A DNA stretch of 62,765 nt from NCBI GenBank assembly GCA_005884925.1, contig VAYU01000024.1, positions 105,120 to 167,884 on the forward strand. Reading direction: 5' to 3'. This DNA comes from Actinomycetota bacterium (GTDB taxonomy: Bacteria; Actinomycetota; UBA4738; HRBIN12). Below, piece after piece: positions 24,414 to 33,198 of the stretch (the stretch's first letter is position 1; each line of letters starts with the position of its first letter). The notes under the pieces were generated by a model. It ran no database searches, was not told the origin of the DNA, and was given only the letters and a program-made list of their open reading frames with translations. Both the position numbers and the translations under genes were made by a program.

Positions 24414-24698
24414 ATGTCGCGCGGAGACCGGGTCGAGGTAGCCGTCGATATCGGCACGGGCGTGCAGACGTACGAGATCGAGGCGACCCGTGCCGGCAGG
24501 CGCGTCGAGGTCTCCACCGGTCGCGGCGTGATCGAGGTCTCGGAGGTCACTCGGACCGGCACGGTCGTGAGAACGGCGCGATTCATGACCGCGCGCGTGG
24601 TCGCGCTGGTGGAGCACCCCGTGGACGGCGAAGCCTCCGACGTGCGGCCCCGTCGCCGCGGGCGCGCCGCGATCGAAGGCCAGGGATCGTTGACCTGA
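24414..24698 (+). CDS. Small conserved hypothetical protein
   Basis: 94 aa, soluble. Alternating beta strands: RVEVAVDIGTGVQTYEIEAT, GRRVEVSTGRGVIEVSEVTR, ARFMTARVVALVEHP, then a basic tail (VRPRRRGRAA). Looks like a small beta-barrel, but no family can be named. TACGAT lies six bases before the ATG, so translation is probably leaderless; no Shine-Dalgarno. Confidence 0.65.
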   Translation: MSRGDRVEVAVDIGTGVQTYEIEATRAGRRVEVSTGRGVIEVSEVTRTGTVVRTARFMTARVVALVEHPVDGEASDVRPRRRGRAAIEGQGSLT

Positions 24699-24717
24699 TC
24701 CTGCGCACGGCCACGAC

Positions 24718-27555
24718 CTACTGGGGGCGCCGGGCCTCTGCCTGTTCGGCCAGCCGGAACCGTTCGGCGGCCAGGTCCTGGTCGCCTCGCTTCTCCGACA
24801 CGCGCGCGAGCGCCCGCCAGGTCCAGCTGGCCAGCTGCCGCTCGCCGAGCTCCTCGGAGAGCCGGATCGCGCGACCCAGGTCTTCCTCCGCTTCGTCCAA
24901 TAGACCCATCTCGCGTTTCGTGATGCCGCGCTCCGCCGTGGCGTCCGCGAGTTCCCAGCGGGCGCCGAGGTCGCCGAAGATGCCCACGGCCACATCCAGC
25001 TGGCGGATGGCGTCGTCGAGCCGGCCCATGTCGGCGTCGACGCGAGCGCGCTGCGTGGTGGTGACGGCGACGCTGAACTGGTCGCCGATCCGATCGGCAA
25101 GCTCCTGAGCCTCCTGGATCAGCCGCAGCGCCTCGGTCTCGTCGCCCATCTGGGAGTGGTTGATGGACAGCGACGTCAGGGCCCGCACCTCGGCCCAGCG
25201 ATCCTCGCCGTCACGAGCGATCTGGAGCGCACGCCGCCAGATCGGCTCCGCGTCCTGGTAGCGGTCGCGCGTCCACGGCACCCAGCCGGAGAAGAGCAAC
25301 GAGCGAGCGATGGCCCACGGTTCGCCCAGGCGCTCGGCGGCGGCGACCGAGCGCGCGAGGAGCTGCTCGCTCGCCTCCAGATCGGCATCGACGTTGATCG
25401 CGAGGTCGCCGCGGAAGCGCAGCGCGAGCGCGAGCGTCCAGTCGTCGTCGAGCGCCGTGCCGAGCTGGATCGCCCGCTCGAGCGCCTCGATGGCGGCGGG
25501 GTATTCGGCGAGCCAGTAGCGTGCCTCCCCGATCCCCGCCAGCGCGCGCGCCTCACGCACACCCCACGCGTCCTCCGGGCCGGCCAACGCCAGGGCCCGG
25601 CCGTAGAAGTCGAGCGCCGAGCGGCTCTCCATCCGCCGGCGTGTCCGATCGCCGGCGGCGAGCAGCGCCTCGGCAGCACGTTCAGGAGCCCGCCGGTCCT
25701 GCGGATCGAGGTCGAGCGAGGCATGCGCCGCGGCTTCGAGGTGTTCCGCCGCCCACGTGATGGCGCCCTGCGCCTGCAGCCGCTCGGCGATCACTGTGTG
25801 AAGCCGGAGCCGTTCGCGTTTCGGCAAGCTGGCGTACGCAACGTCGCGGAGGACCTCGTGGCGGAACCTCCAGCGCGAAGATGATCCGGCGATCTCCTCC
25901 CGCACGATGATCTCCGCGTCGATCAGCTCCTGGAGCTGCTCCTCGCCCGCCTGCGCGACGGTGGCGACCTCGTCCAGGTCGAAGTCGTAGCGGTACACCG
26001 CGAGCCTGCGGGCGAGATCGCGCTGTTCGGACGCCAGCCCGTCGAGCCGCGAGGCAACCATCGCCTGGACGGTGGGAGGGATGAGGAGCTCGCCGTTGGT
26101 CGCCGGCCGGTCGCGGAGCACCATGCCGGTGGACTCCACGATGAAGAACGGGTTCCCGCCCGCTCGCCCGGTGATCATGCTGGCCTGGCCCTCGCTGAGC
26201 TGGCCACCCCCCGCCTTGAGCGCGAGCTCGGTCGCTTCCTCGTCCGACAGCGGTTCCAGGCGAAGGCAGACCTGGTTGGCGGCACCGGTCCCCCACGCGG
26301 GCCGCTCCTCCAACAGATCCGTCCGAGTGGCGACGACGAGCAGCACCCTGCCCGGTCCGTGGCGCCCGCGCGCCGCCAGGCGCTCGATCAGATCCAACAT
26401 CTGGGGGCGGAACGTCTGCGCGTCTTCGAACAGCAGGGTGACGGGCCGTTCGTTGGCGAGCCCCTCGATGAGGCTGAGGAAGCCCGACCGGACGTCGTGG
26501 ACGAACGCGGATTCGTCGCGCCGAGGCTCGTTGAGTCCCAACAACGCCTGGAGGCGGTCCACCGTGCGGGCGTCCGGCCCCGGCGGACATACGCGGTGGA
26601 CGAGCTCCTGGAGTCGCTGCACGGCAACGTCGGCCGGATCGTCGTCGCCGATGCCGGCGACCTCGCGCACGATGGTCGCGGCCGGAGCGAACGTGGCGCT
26701 GTCCGCGCCCAGGTGGCTGCGCCCGACGAGCACGGTGCCCTCCGGATCCAACCCGGCGAGGAACTCCGCCGCGAGCCTCGACTTGCCGATCCCGGGCTCG
26801 CCGACCACGGTGAACAGGAGCGGTCGCGACGTGGTGATCACGCGCGAGAACGAACGACGGAGCATCGCGAGCTCGTCGGCGCGGCCGACGAACGGGATCG
26901 TCTTGCGAGCGGACCGGGTGCTGAGACCGTCGACACAGAACGCGGAGAGCGGCTGGACGAAGCCCTTGGCTTCGACGAGCCGTTCCTCGCCGAAGGACAC
27001 CGACCGTTCGGTGAGCGTCCGCGTGGTCTCACCGGCCAGCACCTCGCCGGGCCCCGCGGCCCCCTGGAGCCGCGCGGCCGCGTTGACGACCGATCCCGTC
27101 ACGAGCAGCTGCCCGTCGGGGCCGGTCCCGGTGGCGGCCTCGCCGGATTCGATCCCGACCCTGATCTCGAGCGGGCTGGGAAGACCGAGCTCCTCGCAGA
27201 GGCGCCGGACGCGCTCCCTGATGGCAAGCCCGGCGCGCACCGCCCGGAGCGCGTCGTCCTCGTGCACCTGGGGGAGCCCGAAGACGGCCATCACCGCGTC
27301 GCCGATGAACTTCTCGGGGCGACCGCGGAGCGCATGGAGCTCGTCGACGGTGACGTCGTAGAACCGACCGAGCACCTCGCGGGCGCGCTCGGCATCCAGG
27401 CGCTGCGACAGTCCCGTGGAGTCGACCAGATCGGCGAACAGGACCGTCACCATCTTGCGTTCGTCGGTCGCGGTCCCACCGTTCACGAGGGCGCCGCAGC
27501 TGGGGCAGAAGCGGGCGCCGTCGGGCAGGCTGGAGCCGCACACGTGGCAATCCAT
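24718..27555 (-). CDS. Class III nucleotide cyclase/AAA ATPase/TPR regulator
   Basis: 945 aa, four parts: a zinc ribbon (CHVCGSSLPDGARFCPSCG, residues 3-21), a class III adenylate/guanylate cyclase domain (about 33-215; TVLFADLVDSTGLSQRLDAE with the metal-binding Asp, and KFIGDAVMAVFGLP), an AAA/NB-ARC-like ATPase (about 223-480; Walker A GEPGIGKSRL, Walker B-like VTLLFEDAQ) and a long TPR region (about 600-940). It is probably a cytoplasmic signalling enzyme that makes cAMP, with ATP- and TPR-dependent control. Start ATG follows TATCCT by six bases (leaderless). A paralogue at 56497 is broken. The regulatory input is unknown. Confidence 0.9.
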   Translation of the reverse strand: MDCHVCGSSLPDGARFCPSCGALVNGGTATDERKMVTVLFADLVDSTGLSQRLDAERAREVLGRFYDVTVDELHALRGRPEKFIGDAVMAVFGLPQVHEDDALRAVRAGLAIRERVRRLCEELGLPSPLEIRVGIESGEAATGTGPDGQLLVTGSVVNAAARLQGAAGPGEVLAGETTRTLTERSVSFGEERLVEAKGFVQPLSAFCVDGLSTRSARKTIPFVGRADELAMLRRSFSRVITTSRPLLFTVVGEPGIGKSRLAAEFLAGLDPEGTVLVGRSHLGADSATFAPAATIVREVAGIGDDDPADVAVQRLQELVHRVCPPGPDARTVDRLQALLGLNEPRRDESAFVHDVRSGFLSLIEGLANERPVTLLFEDAQTFRPQMLDLIERLAARGRHGPGRVLLVVATRTDLLEERPAWGTGAANQVCLRLEPLSDEEATELALKAGGGQLSEGQASMITGRAGGNPFFIVESTGMVLRDRPATNGELLIPPTVQAMVASRLDGLASEQRDLARRLAVYRYDFDLDEVATVAQAGEEQLQELIDAEIIVREEIAGSSSRWRFRHEVLRDVAYASLPKRERLRLHTVIAERLQAQGAITWAAEHLEAAAHASLDLDPQDRRAPERAAEALLAAGDRTRRRMESRSALDFYGRALALAGPEDAWGVREARALAGIGEARYWLAEYPAAIEALERAIQLGTALDDDWTLALALRFRGDLAINVDADLEASEQLLARSVAAAERLGEPWAIARSLLFSGWVPWTRDRYQDAEPIWRRALQIARDGEDRWAEVRALTSLSINHSQMGDETEALRLIQEAQELADRIGDQFSVAVTTTQRARVDADMGRLDDAIRQLDVAVGIFGDLGARWELADATAERGITKREMGLLDEAEEDLGRAIRLSEELGERQLASWTWRALARVSEKRGDQDLAAERFRLAEQAEARRPQ

Positions 27556-27561
27556 GCCAAC

Positions 27562-27567
27562 AGGATA
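27562..27567 (-). promoter_or_regulatory. -10 element, leaderless promoter of the cyclase/AAA gene
   Basis: TATCCT, six bases from the ATG at 27555, no Shine-Dalgarno between them. Confidence 0.55.
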
Positions 27568-27644
27568 GGGCCGAGGACCGACGCGTCCGAAGTCGCTGGT
27601 GGGCGCCTGGGGCTACGGTAGCTTTCGATCAGGAGGTGTCATCC

Positions 27645-28163
27645 GTGCCCATCACGCGACTGAACCACGCGGTCCTGTACGTGGCCGAACTGGATCGGAG
27701 CGTCCGTTTCTACACCGACGTCATGAGGTTCCGAGCGATCCCGATGACCCCCGAGGGGTTCCGGGCAGCGTTCCTGCAAGCGCCGGGGTCGATCAACGAT
27801 CACGACCTGGGATTGTTCGAGATCGGTTCGCAAGCGGCGCCGTCGGCCGCCGGTCGCTCGACGGTCGGGCTGTATCACCTCGCGTGGGAGGTGGACACGC
27901 TCGCGGAGCTCGAACGCCTGGCCGGGGTGCTGACGGATGCCGGTGCGCTCACCGGCGCGAGCGACCACGGGACCACGAAGAGCCTGTACGGCGCGGATCC
28001 CGACGGGCTGGAGTTCGAGGTCGCGTGGATCGTCCCGGCGGAGCTGCTGGACGATGCTGCGCGCGACGCCCGCCGGCGGATCGGCCGGTTGGATCTTGCC
28101 AGGGAGAAGGAGCGATACGGCGCCGAGACCCAAGGCGGGATCCGTCCGGGAGCCGTCCGTTGA
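27645..28163 (+). CDS. VOC-superfamily (extradiol dioxygenase/glyoxalase-like) protein
   Basis: 172 aa, two beta-alpha-beta-beta-beta modules. Module 1: LNHAVLYVAELDRSVRFYTD with the first metal His. Module 2: VGLYHLAWEVDTLAELERLA with the second His, then LYGADPDGLEFEVAW with the Glu. This H-H-E set fits a metal-dependent extradiol-dioxygenase-type enzyme; substrate unknown. The GTG start at 27645 has AGGAGG eight bases upstream. A helical basic tail (RRRIGRLDLAREKERYG) extends beyond the VOC fold. Confidence 0.88.
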   Translation: MPITRLNHAVLYVAELDRSVRFYTDVMRFRAIPMTPEGFRAAFLQAPGSINDHDLGLFEIGSQAAPSAAGRSTVGLYHLAWEVDTLAELERLAGVLTDAGALTGASDHGTTKSLYGADPDGLEFEVAWIVPAELLDDAARDARRRIGRLDLAREKERYGAETQGGIRPGAVR

Positions 28164-28184
28164 GGGTGTAGGCGGCATGAGACC

Positions 28185-29349
28185 GTGACGCAGATCAGCG
28201 TGCTGATCGCCGACGATCTGCCCTTCCTCGTCGACGCGCTCAGAGATCTGCTGGAAGGCGACCCGTCGATCGTCGTCGTGGAGACCGCGAACGATGCGGT
28301 GGCCGCCGTCGAGGCGGCGGCCACCGCTCGACCCGATGTCGCCCTGCTCGACGTGCGGATGCCCGCGGGCGGCGGCGGCGCCGCCGCCCGCGGGATCCGC
28401 CAGGTGTCGCCCGGCACCAAGATCGTCGCGTTGTCGGCGCACTTCGATCATGCCTCGGTCATGGAGATGGTCCGCGCGGGCGCGATCGGCTACGTCATCA
28501 AGGGGACGGGACCGGACGAGATCATCGCCGCGGTGCACGGGAGCATCCGCGGCGAGAGCAACCTGTCGCCCCAGGTGACCGGGCAGATCATGCAGGAGCT
28601 CGGGCGATCGCTGGCCCGAGCGGCGGCTGAGCACGGAGCTGGGCGAGCTGAACCGGATGAAGACCGAGCTCGTGCAGATCCTGGCGCACGAGCTGTTCAC
28701 GCCGATCACCACGATCCAGGGAACCGCGGCCACGTTGTCGGTCGCCGGCGGACGGCTGAGCAGCGAAGAGATGCGCGAGCTCGCGGGCGGCGTCGAGCGA
28801 GCGGCCGGGAGGCTCCGGCGGCTCGTCGCGAACATCGGTGCGGTGGTCTCGCTCGAGCGTGAAGCGACGCTGCCGACGCAAGCGGTCCCGCTCCGATCGA
28901 TCGTCGATGCCGCGCTCGGGGAGTTCGCCGCGATCGAGGAGGGGACGATCGAAACCCAGGTCCCGGACGACCTCCTGGCCGCGGAGGTGCTGGCGTACCC
29001 GGCGCTCGCATCGCGCGCGCTTGCGCTCGTGATGGAGAACGCGCTGGACTTCCGGAGCGGCGCCCCCGTCGAGGTCCAAGCCGCGGGCGACGAGGATCAG
29101 ATCACGCTCGAGGTGTCCGATCGCGGCCCCGGGATCCCTGCGGACCAGCGCGATCGGATCTTCGAGCTGTTCACGCAGGTCGAGTGGACGAGCAACCGCT
29201 CCCATGAAGGGCTCGGCATCGGTCTGTTCCTCGCGAAGCGGATCATGCAAGCGCATGGTGGGCGCCTGGATCTCCGCGACCGGGAGGGTGGCGGCTCGAC
29301 CTTCGTCCTGGCCTTTCCCCGAGTCGGTGCCCCGCTCAGACGTGCGTGA
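28185..29349 (+). pseudogene. Receiver-histidine kinase hybrid, frameshifted
   Basis: Frame A (28185 to about 28620): a receiver domain, SVLIADDLPFLVDALRDLLE, phospho-acceptor Asp in DVALLDVRMP, end GYVIKGTGPDEIIAAVHG. Frame B (about 28620-29349): an intervening helix ERRLSTELGELNRMKTEL, the dimerisation/phosphorylation domain LAHELFTPITTIQGTAA (His box) and the ATPase domain with LVMENALDF (N box), SDRGPGIP and GLGIGLFLAKRI (G boxes). One base too many near 28620 separates the two frames. If the shift is an error this is an intact 388-aa REC-HK protein; otherwise only the receiver is made. Start GTG at 28185 is tentative. Confidence 0.75.
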
Positions 29350-30085
29350 CGGACACCAAGCGGAAGAGCTCGCTCCCGCCGGCGACGTCACGTTCGAACA
29401 CGATCCCGAGTCCACGGCCGTAGAACTTCACCGACAGCACGTTCGCCTCGAGCCGGGTCCACTCGAAGCTGCGCACCACGTGGTCCAGGTGCCGGTAGGG
29501 CACGGTCACGTGCGCGAACCGTTGGACGATCCAGGCCTGGTCCTCGGCGTGTCCGGCGAAGAACTCCTGTCGGTACGCGTCCGTGGGATGCGGGTTGGCG
29601 GGCATGATCGTCCCGGCGACCGCTCCGCGCACCCCCGCCTGCCACGAGCCTTCCCGACTGCTCACGCGTCCCTGCCTCGTGTACGTCGCGGTCTGCTCGC
29701 CGAAGTACCAGACGTCCCCGACGTTGTCGTCCGCGTACCAGTCCCACGTCTTCTCCGCGAGGGTCCCGTCGTCCGCCCGGCGGAGCACGTCGAGCACCAC
29801 CGTATTCCTGACGCCCTGGATCTTCTTCGTCCAGTGCGTGATGGTCACCTTCTCCCGGAACCGCTTGCCGCCGTCGCTCCCGTGGTAGTGCGAAACCGTC
29901 CCGACCTTCAGCGGGAAGTACGGATTGGCCACGGGGTTGGTGAAGTCACCGGGGTTGATCCCGGCCGCCGCGCCGGCCGCCGCGCCGGCCGCGACCGCCG
30001 GCCGTCGCATCACGGCTAGGGCGACGACCGCGCCCAGCACCAGCAGGATCGCCAGGGCCGCCATCACGCTCCGTCGGAGACTCAT
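29336..30085 (-). CDS. Membrane-anchored secreted protein of a widespread actinobacterial family
   Basis: 249 aa: signal anchor at about 4-28 (SVMAALAILLVLGAVVALAVM), an Ala/Gly linker, then a beta-rich domain starting NPYFPLKVGTVSHYHG, with KTWDWYADDNVGDVWYFGE and AGTIMPANPHPTDAYRQEFF. I recognise this pattern from many actinomycete proteins of unknown function; it may bind a lipid or a cell-wall component. It overlaps the 3' end of the hybrid kinase gene by 14 bases (convergent) and starts in the region shared with the two-component system at 30223, suggesting co-control by that regulator. Confidence 0.75.
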   Translation of the reverse strand: MSLRRSVMAALAILLVLGAVVALAVMRRPAVAAGAAAGAAAGINPGDFTNPVANPYFPLKVGTVSHYHGSDGGKRFREKVTITHWTKKIQGVRNTVVLDVLRRADDGTLAEKTWDWYADDNVGDVWYFGEQTATYTRQGRVSSREGSWQAGVRGAVAGTIMPANPHPTDAYRQEFFAGHAEDQAWIVQRFAHVTVPYRHLDHVVRSFEWTRLEANVLSVKFYGRGLGIVFERDVAGGSELFRLVSVTHV

Positions 30086-30161
30086 GCGGGTCCTCCTCTC
30101 CCTTCGATGAACTGAGTCTTGTGTTCCCCAGCTGAGGCAGACCTGAACGTCCAGGTGACTC

Positions 30162-30179
30162 GTTCAGCACGCGTTCAGC
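30162..30179 (+). promoter_or_regulatory. Direct repeat typical of an OmpR/PhoB-type response-regulator site
   Basis: GTTCAGC at 30162-30168 and 30173-30179, 11 bases apart (one helical turn), plus an inverted relative CTGAAC at 30143-30148. It lies between the divergent genes 29336-30085 and 30223-30900. Confidence 0.55.
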
Positions 30180-30222
30180 CCTTCGAGGGAAGATGAACGC
30201 CCCTCGACGAGGAGGTGGGTGC

Positions 30223-30900
30223 ATGCGGGTGCTGGTGGTCGAGGACGAGGAGCATCTAGCCGAAGGGCTCCGCAAGGGGCTGGACGCGGAAGGGTTCGCG
30301 ACCGACGTCGCGCCGAACGGGACCGACGGTCTCTGGATGGCCCGCGAGCACCCCTACGACGCGATCGTGCTCGACATCATGCTGCCCGGGGTCAACGGCT
30401 ATCGGGTGTGTGCGGCCCTTCGCGAGGAGGGGAACTGGACGCCGATCCTGATGTTGACCGCCAAGGATGGCGAGTTCGACGAGGCGGAAGCGCTCGACAC
30501 GGGCGCCGACGACTTCGTTACCAAACCGTTCTCCTACGTGGCGCTCGTCGCCAGGCTCCGCGCGTTGATCCGTCGTGGAGCGGCGGAGCGACCGGCGGTG
30601 CTCGAAGCCGGAGACCTGCGGTTCGATCCGGGAGAGCGGCGTGCGTGGCGCGGCGAGGTCGAGGTTGCGCTCACCGCGCGCGAGATGGCCGTCTTGGAGT
30701 ACCTGCTCCATCACCGCGGCGACGTCGTTTCGAAGACCGACATCCTCGATCACGTGTGGGACGGGAGCTTCGACGGGGACCTCAACATCGTGGAGGTGTA
30801 CGTCGGACATCTGCGCACCAAGCTCGACCGCCCGTTCGGCCGCGATGCGATCCAGACCGTCCGTGGGTCCGGGTACCGACTGGCGGCCGACGGTGGGTGA
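30223..30900 (+). CDS. OmpR-family response regulator
   Basis: 225 aa: receiver domain 1-115 (VLVVEDEEHLAEGLRKGLDA, phospho-acceptor Asp in IVLDIMLPGVNGY at about 52, Thr in LMLTAKDGEFDE, Lys in VTKPFSYVALVARL) and winged-helix output domain 125-222 (LTAREMAVLEYLLHHRGDV, LNIVEVYVGHLRTKLDRPFG). GAGGAGGTG upstream selects the ATG at 30223. The kinase gene starts eight bases before its stop, so it forms a co-translated pair. The target site is probably the repeat at 30162. Confidence 0.95.
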   Translation: MRVLVVEDEEHLAEGLRKGLDAEGFATDVAPNGTDGLWMAREHPYDAIVLDIMLPGVNGYRVCAALREEGNWTPILMLTAKDGEFDEAEALDTGADDFVTKPFSYVALVARLRALIRRGAAERPAVLEAGDLRFDPGERRAWRGEVEVALTAREMAVLEYLLHHRGDVVSKTDILDHVWDGSFDGDLNIVEVYVGHLRTKLDRPFGRDAIQTVRGSGYRLAADGG

Positions 30901-32257
30901 TCGCCGTCGCGGCCTCCGTGCGTCGGTGCGTCGACGACAACCGACCGGCATCCGTATGCGTGTCACGGCGACGGCGGTCGCGGTGGTAGGGATCGCATCC
31001 GTCCTGGCAGCGTTCACGATGATCGGGTTCGTTGGACGCTCGCTGACGGCGCAGGCCGCCGACCAAGCGACCGTGCGCGCGCAGCAGATCGCCGACGGCG
31101 GTGTCAGGGACGGCGCGTCGATCGTCGTCGCGGACCCGGAGGAACAGTTCGTGCAGGTGCTCCGGGGCTCGACGGTTGTCGCGTCGAGCGCCAACATCGC
31201 CGGGTCGCCGGCGATCGCGATCCCGGCTCCCGAGAGCGCCGTCCCGGTCCGGGTCCCAACCGTCGCAGGGCCGTTCATCGCGGCCTCGGCGGTGACGGTC
31301 GGCCCCGGCCGACCGCGGACGGTCGTGGTCGGGCTCAGCATCGACGACGTCGACGAGGCGCGACACGTCGTTGGGCTCGCCTTGCTGGTCGGCGTGCCCG
31401 TGCTCCTCATCGTGGTCGGGCTCGTGACCTGGCGGATGGTCGGGAGGACGCTGCGTCCGGTCGAAGACATGCGCGAAGAGGCCGAGCGGATCTCCTCGAC
31501 CGAGCTCGATCGGCGCGTGCCGACGCCGTCGCGTGAGGACGAGGTCGGGCGACTGGCGCGGACGATGAACCGGATGCTCGACCGTCTGGAGCGCGGACAG
31601 GAACGGCAGCGTCGGTTCCTCTCCGACGCCTCGCACGAGCTGCGGTCCCCAGTCGCGGCGATCCGGCAGCATGCGGAGGTCGCGGCCGAGCACCCCGGCA
31701 GCACGAACCTCGAGGAGTTGACCCAGGTGGTCCTGGCGGAAGACGCTCGGCTGCAAGGGCTGGTGGACGACCTCGTGGTGCTGGCGCGGCTGGACGAGCA
31801 CGTTGGGCCGAGCCGGTTCGACGAGGTCGATCTGGACGACGTCGTGCTTGCGGAGGCGGCTCGCCTCCGCAGCACGACGTCGCTCGCCGTCGACACGCGT
31901 GGCGTGTCGACGGCTCGCATCCTCGGGCATCGCACCGACCTCGAGCGGCTCGTGCGCAACCTCACGGACAACGCGCTGCATCACGCGCGCGCAGGGATCT
32001 CGCTCGGGGTGGCCACGTCGAACGGCCACATCGCCTTGACGGTCGACGACGATGGTCCGGGGATCGCCTCCGCCGATCGCGAACGGGCGTTGGAGCGGTT
32101 CGTCCGCCTGGATGGAGCGCGCAGCCGGGCCTCGGGCGGGAGCGGGCTCGGGCTGTCGATCGTCCGCGAGGTCGCCGTCGCGCACCAGGGCGCCGTGGCG
32201 CTGAGCCGCAGCCCGCAGGGCGGACTGCGCGCGGAGGTGCGGTTCCCGGCTCCGTAA
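30893..32257 (+). CDS. Sensor histidine kinase, partner of the 30223 regulator
   Basis: 454 aa: N-terminal helix (about 33-55, AVAVVGIASVLAAFTMIGFV), extracytoplasmic sensor region (about 56-160), second helix (about 163-185, LALLVGVPVLLIVVGLV), HAMP linker, DHp with SDASHELRSPVAAIRQHAEV (His phospho-acceptor), ATPase domain with LVRNLTDNALHHA, DDDGPGI, and GSGLGLSIVREVA. GTG at 30893 overlaps the regulator gene by eight bases; an ATG at 30956 is the alternative. The sensed signal is unknown. Confidence 0.92.
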   Translation: MGDRRRGLRASVRRRQPTGIRMRVTATAVAVVGIASVLAAFTMIGFVGRSLTAQAADQATVRAQQIADGGVRDGASIVVADPEEQFVQVLRGSTVVASSANIAGSPAIAIPAPESAVPVRVPTVAGPFIAASAVTVGPGRPRTVVVGLSIDDVDEARHVVGLALLVGVPVLLIVVGLVTWRMVGRTLRPVEDMREEAERISSTELDRRVPTPSREDEVGRLARTMNRMLDRLERGQERQRRFLSDASHELRSPVAAIRQHAEVAAEHPGSTNLEELTQVVLAEDARLQGLVDDLVVLARLDEHVGPSRFDEVDLDDVVLAEAARLRSTTSLAVDTRGVSTARILGHRTDLERLVRNLTDNALHHARAGISLGVATSNGHIALTVDDDGPGIASADRERALERFVRLDGARSRASGGSGLGLSIVREVAVAHQGAVALSRSPQGGLRAEVRFPAP

Positions 32258-32284
32258 GGACCGGATCGATCGGAAGGGCGCTGG

Positions 32285-32614
32285 ATGGCCGACGGATGGG
32301 AGCGCGCGGTGCCGCTCGAGGAGCTCGAGGATGCCCGCCCGCGGCGGGTCGAGGCCGGCGGCACCGACGCCTTCGTCGTGAGGAACGGCGAGGCGCTCTA
32401 TGCGATTGGGCTCCGGTGCACCCACCAGGGAGCAGCGCTGGACCGTGGCGTGCTGCACCTCGCCGGCTCTCCGGTCACGCTGACGTGTCCCGCGCACGGC
32501 AGCATGTTCGACCTCACCGATGGTCGGGTGCGCCGCGGCCCGGCGATGCATCCGGTGCCGGCGTTCGACGTCCGGGTCGTTGACGGGATCGTCGAGATCC
32601 GACCGAGGACCTGA
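32285..32614 (+). CDS. Rieske [2Fe-2S] ferredoxin-type protein
   Basis: 109-aa stand-alone Rieske domain. The cluster ligands are in CTHQG (about 47-51, Cys and His) and CPAHGSMFDL (about 68-77, Cys and His), the classic CxH...CxxH. Soluble, with no signal, like NirD or bacterial dioxygenase ferredoxins. It follows the kinase gene by 27 bases and may be an electron carrier for a partner elsewhere. Confidence 0.92.
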   Translation: MADGWERAVPLEELEDARPRRVEAGGTDAFVVRNGEALYAIGLRCTHQGAALDRGVLHLAGSPVTLTCPAHGSMFDLTDGRVRRGPAMHPVPAFDVRVVDGIVEIRPRT

Positions 32615-32624
32615 CCGAACCGAT

Positions 32625-33194
32625 CTAGTCGGGCTCGTTGCCCGCGCGCCACTTGATGCTGCAGCCGACGCTCGGCACCTGGTCCCCGGCCACCGGTCGT
32701 CCTTCCAGGGTTGCGTCGATCGCGGCGCGCAGGTCCGCACCCGTCGCCGGCCGGCCGTTGCCGGGCCGGCTGTCGTCGAACTGTCCTCGGTACACGAGGC
32801 GCCGGTCCTCATCGAACAGGAAGAAGTCCGGCGTGCACGCCGCGTGGTAGGCCTTCGCGACCTCCTGCGTCTCGTCGAAGAGGTACGGGAAGGTGTAGCC
32901 GGCTTCGCGCGACTCCTCCGCGAGACTCGCGGGCGCGTCCTCGGGATAGGTCTCGGGATCGTTGGCGCTGATCGCGACGATCGCGAGACCCGTATTCACG
33001 TAGTCCCGACCGAGCCGCGCGATGCCGGCGCGCACGTGCCGCACGTACGGACAGTGGCGGCAGATGAACATCACCAGGAGCGCCCGAGCATCCGACACGT
33101 CGGCGAGCTTCACCGTGTCGCCCGTCACGACGTCGGGAAGCGCGAAGTCAGGTGCCCCGGTGCCCAACGGCAGCATCTGCGACTCCACGCTCAC
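32625..33194 (-). CDS. Thioredoxin/AhpC-TSA-fold thiol protein
   Basis: 189 aa, cytoplasmic, thioredoxin fold of the AhpC/TSA-like group: DFALPDVVTGDTVKLAD, ALLVMFICRHCPYVRHVRAG (active CxxC as CRHC), and later DFFLFDEDRRLVYRGQFDDS and a third Cys in SVGCSIKWR at the C-terminus. This GTG-started form lies six bases from TACCCT, so is probably leaderless. The product is widespread in bacteria as a thioredoxin-family protein of unknown partner. Convergent with the Rieske gene. Confidence 0.88.
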   Translation of the reverse strand: MSVESQMLPLGTGAPDFALPDVVTGDTVKLADVSDARALLVMFICRHCPYVRHVRAGIARLGRDYVNTGLAIVAISANDPETYPEDAPASLAEESREAGYTFPYLFDETQEVAKAYHAACTPDFFLFDEDRRLVYRGQFDDSRPGNGRPATGADLRAAIDATLEGRPVAGDQVPSVGCSIKWRAGNEPD

Positions 33195-33198
33195 ACCA

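Noticed and set aside
30256-31971. Long reverse frames antisense to the two-component genes
   Set aside because: Ser/Arg-rich translation without domains; the forward strand has intact response regulator and kinase.
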